Assembly: GCA_035531955.1 (NCBI GenBank)
Contig: DATKRZ010000035.1
Span: 1 to 48,984 of the forward strand
Direction: 5' to 3'
DNA: 48,984 nt
Source: Bog-756 sp035531955
GTDB taxonomy: Bacteria; Actinomycetota; Acidimicrobiia; Acidimicrobiales; RAAP-2
In this document: in pieces, positions 48,613 through 48,984 of the stretch
Numbering within the stretch: the first letter of the stretch is position 1
How the letters are laid out: the number at the start of each line of letters is the position of its first letter
Position numbers and translations under genes: made by a program
The notes under the pieces: generated by a model
Seen by the model: the letters and a program-made list of their open reading frames with translations, nothing else
Told to the model about the DNA's origin: nothing
Databases searched by the model: none

Positions 48613-48984
48613 ATGAGGACCGTGTCCTTCGAAGACTCCGACGTCGTCCGCAGCGCCATCCGGGTCGAGGGTTTCCGCGACGACGAATTCAACTATCAGC
48701 TGATCCGGGCGCTCGGTGTGGCCGACTATGGCGGATCGACGGTGGGCGAGTGCCTCGGGGTGGTGGAGGAGATCACCGACGGGAGCCCACGGAGCTGGGC
48801 CGTCGCCTTCGAACGGCTGGCAGAGCGCACAGAGGGCCGGGGTCGGGCGTGCCTGGAAGCGGGCCGTCGGGTGAGCGGCCGGGACCACCTGCTCCGAGCA
48901 TCGACGTACTACCGGACGGCGGAGTACTACGCCGAGGGCATCGAGGGCGGATCCCACCACACCGGAGAGCGGAGCCAGGCCTGC
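48613..48984 (+). CDS. N-terminal part of a probable FrsA-like alpha/beta hydrolase (3' end outside window)
   Basis: The 124 visible residues start MRTVSFEDSDVVRSAIRVEG. The helical part WAVAFERLAERTEGRGRACL and RVSGRDHLLRASTYYRTAEY resembles the N-terminal helical region of prolyl-oligopeptidase-like hydrolases (FrsA or 2,6-dihydroxypseudooxynicotine hydrolase type), in which the alpha/beta core comes later. The catalytic part is beyond the window, so the call is provisional. It is divergent from the nitrilase gene. Confidence 0.65.
   Translation, partial: MRTVSFEDSDVVRSAIRVEGFRDDEFNYQLIRALGVADYGGSTVGECLGVVEEITDGSPRSWAVAFERLAERTEGRGRACLEAGRRVSGRDHLLRASTYYRTAEYYAEGIEGGSHHTGERSQAC

Noticed and set aside
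1..48984. Mobile elements, prophage, tRNA or rRNA genes
   Set aside because: No transposase, integrase or phage structural motifs, terminal inverted repeats, tRNA cloverleaf or rRNA sequence was seen; genes are typical chromosomal families.

Overview
The window looks like a chromosomal segment of a high-GC actinomycete, most likely an acidimicrobiia-like or mycobacteria-related lineage. This is inferred from protein resemblance (FadE/FadD/IpdF-type steroid enzymes, an F420-type PPOX protein, a GAP/Sap membrane protein, thiolase-like TLP1) and from many genes whose start codon sits exactly one promoter length after a TANNNT -10 box (leaderless mRNAs). No phage, IS element, CRISPR array, tRNA or rRNA was seen. 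All family calls rest on recall of conserved motifs; no search was run.

Layout. 1-1162: the end of an SSB gene, two tiny ORFs and msrB. 1494-3493: an acyl-CoA dehydrogenase and SDR pair resembling mycobacterial FadE30 and IpdF. 3656-7071: methyltransferase, DegV protein, two small proteins and a HAD phosphatase. 7268-15158: a FadD3-like ligase, zinc alcohol dehydrogenase, two more acyl-CoA ligases, an unrecognised two-repeat protein and an SDR. 15266-17753: P450, its [3Fe-4S] ferredoxin and a ureohydrolase. 17773-21621: a thiolase divergent from a pair resembling FadE26/FadE27 (ChsE4/ChsE5), with a KstR-like box between them. 21740-22864: an HSL-type esterase. Together 1494-22864 reads as a steroid or isoprenoid-acid catabolic island: CoA activation, alpha2beta2 side-chain dehydrogenation, thiolysis and C/D-ring (HIP) degradation.

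22867-32193 is a patchwork of small genes (repeat-rich hypothetical, TfoX-N protein, decayed DNA, P-loop kinase, GAP protein, TetR, VOC, rhodanese, DUF4031, TLP1, PPOX, DsbA/FrnE, ABM). 32194-42850 is a potassium module: kdpFABC on the plus strand, preceded by an extra 27-residue membrane peptide, divergent from a minus-strand regulatory operon coding for a short KdpD-like kinase, KdpE, full-length KdpD and, translationally coupled to kdpD, a uracil-DNA glycosylase fused to an eroded methyltransferase domain. 43045-48984 holds OsmC, GNAT, SDR, EamA, ArfB, alpha/beta hydrolase, nitrilase and the start of another hydrolase.

The points most worth following are the steroid island with its operator, the unrecognised protein at 11864-12721, the double kinase around KdpE, the glycosylase fusion, and the leaderless-start rule, which also supports several very small genes.
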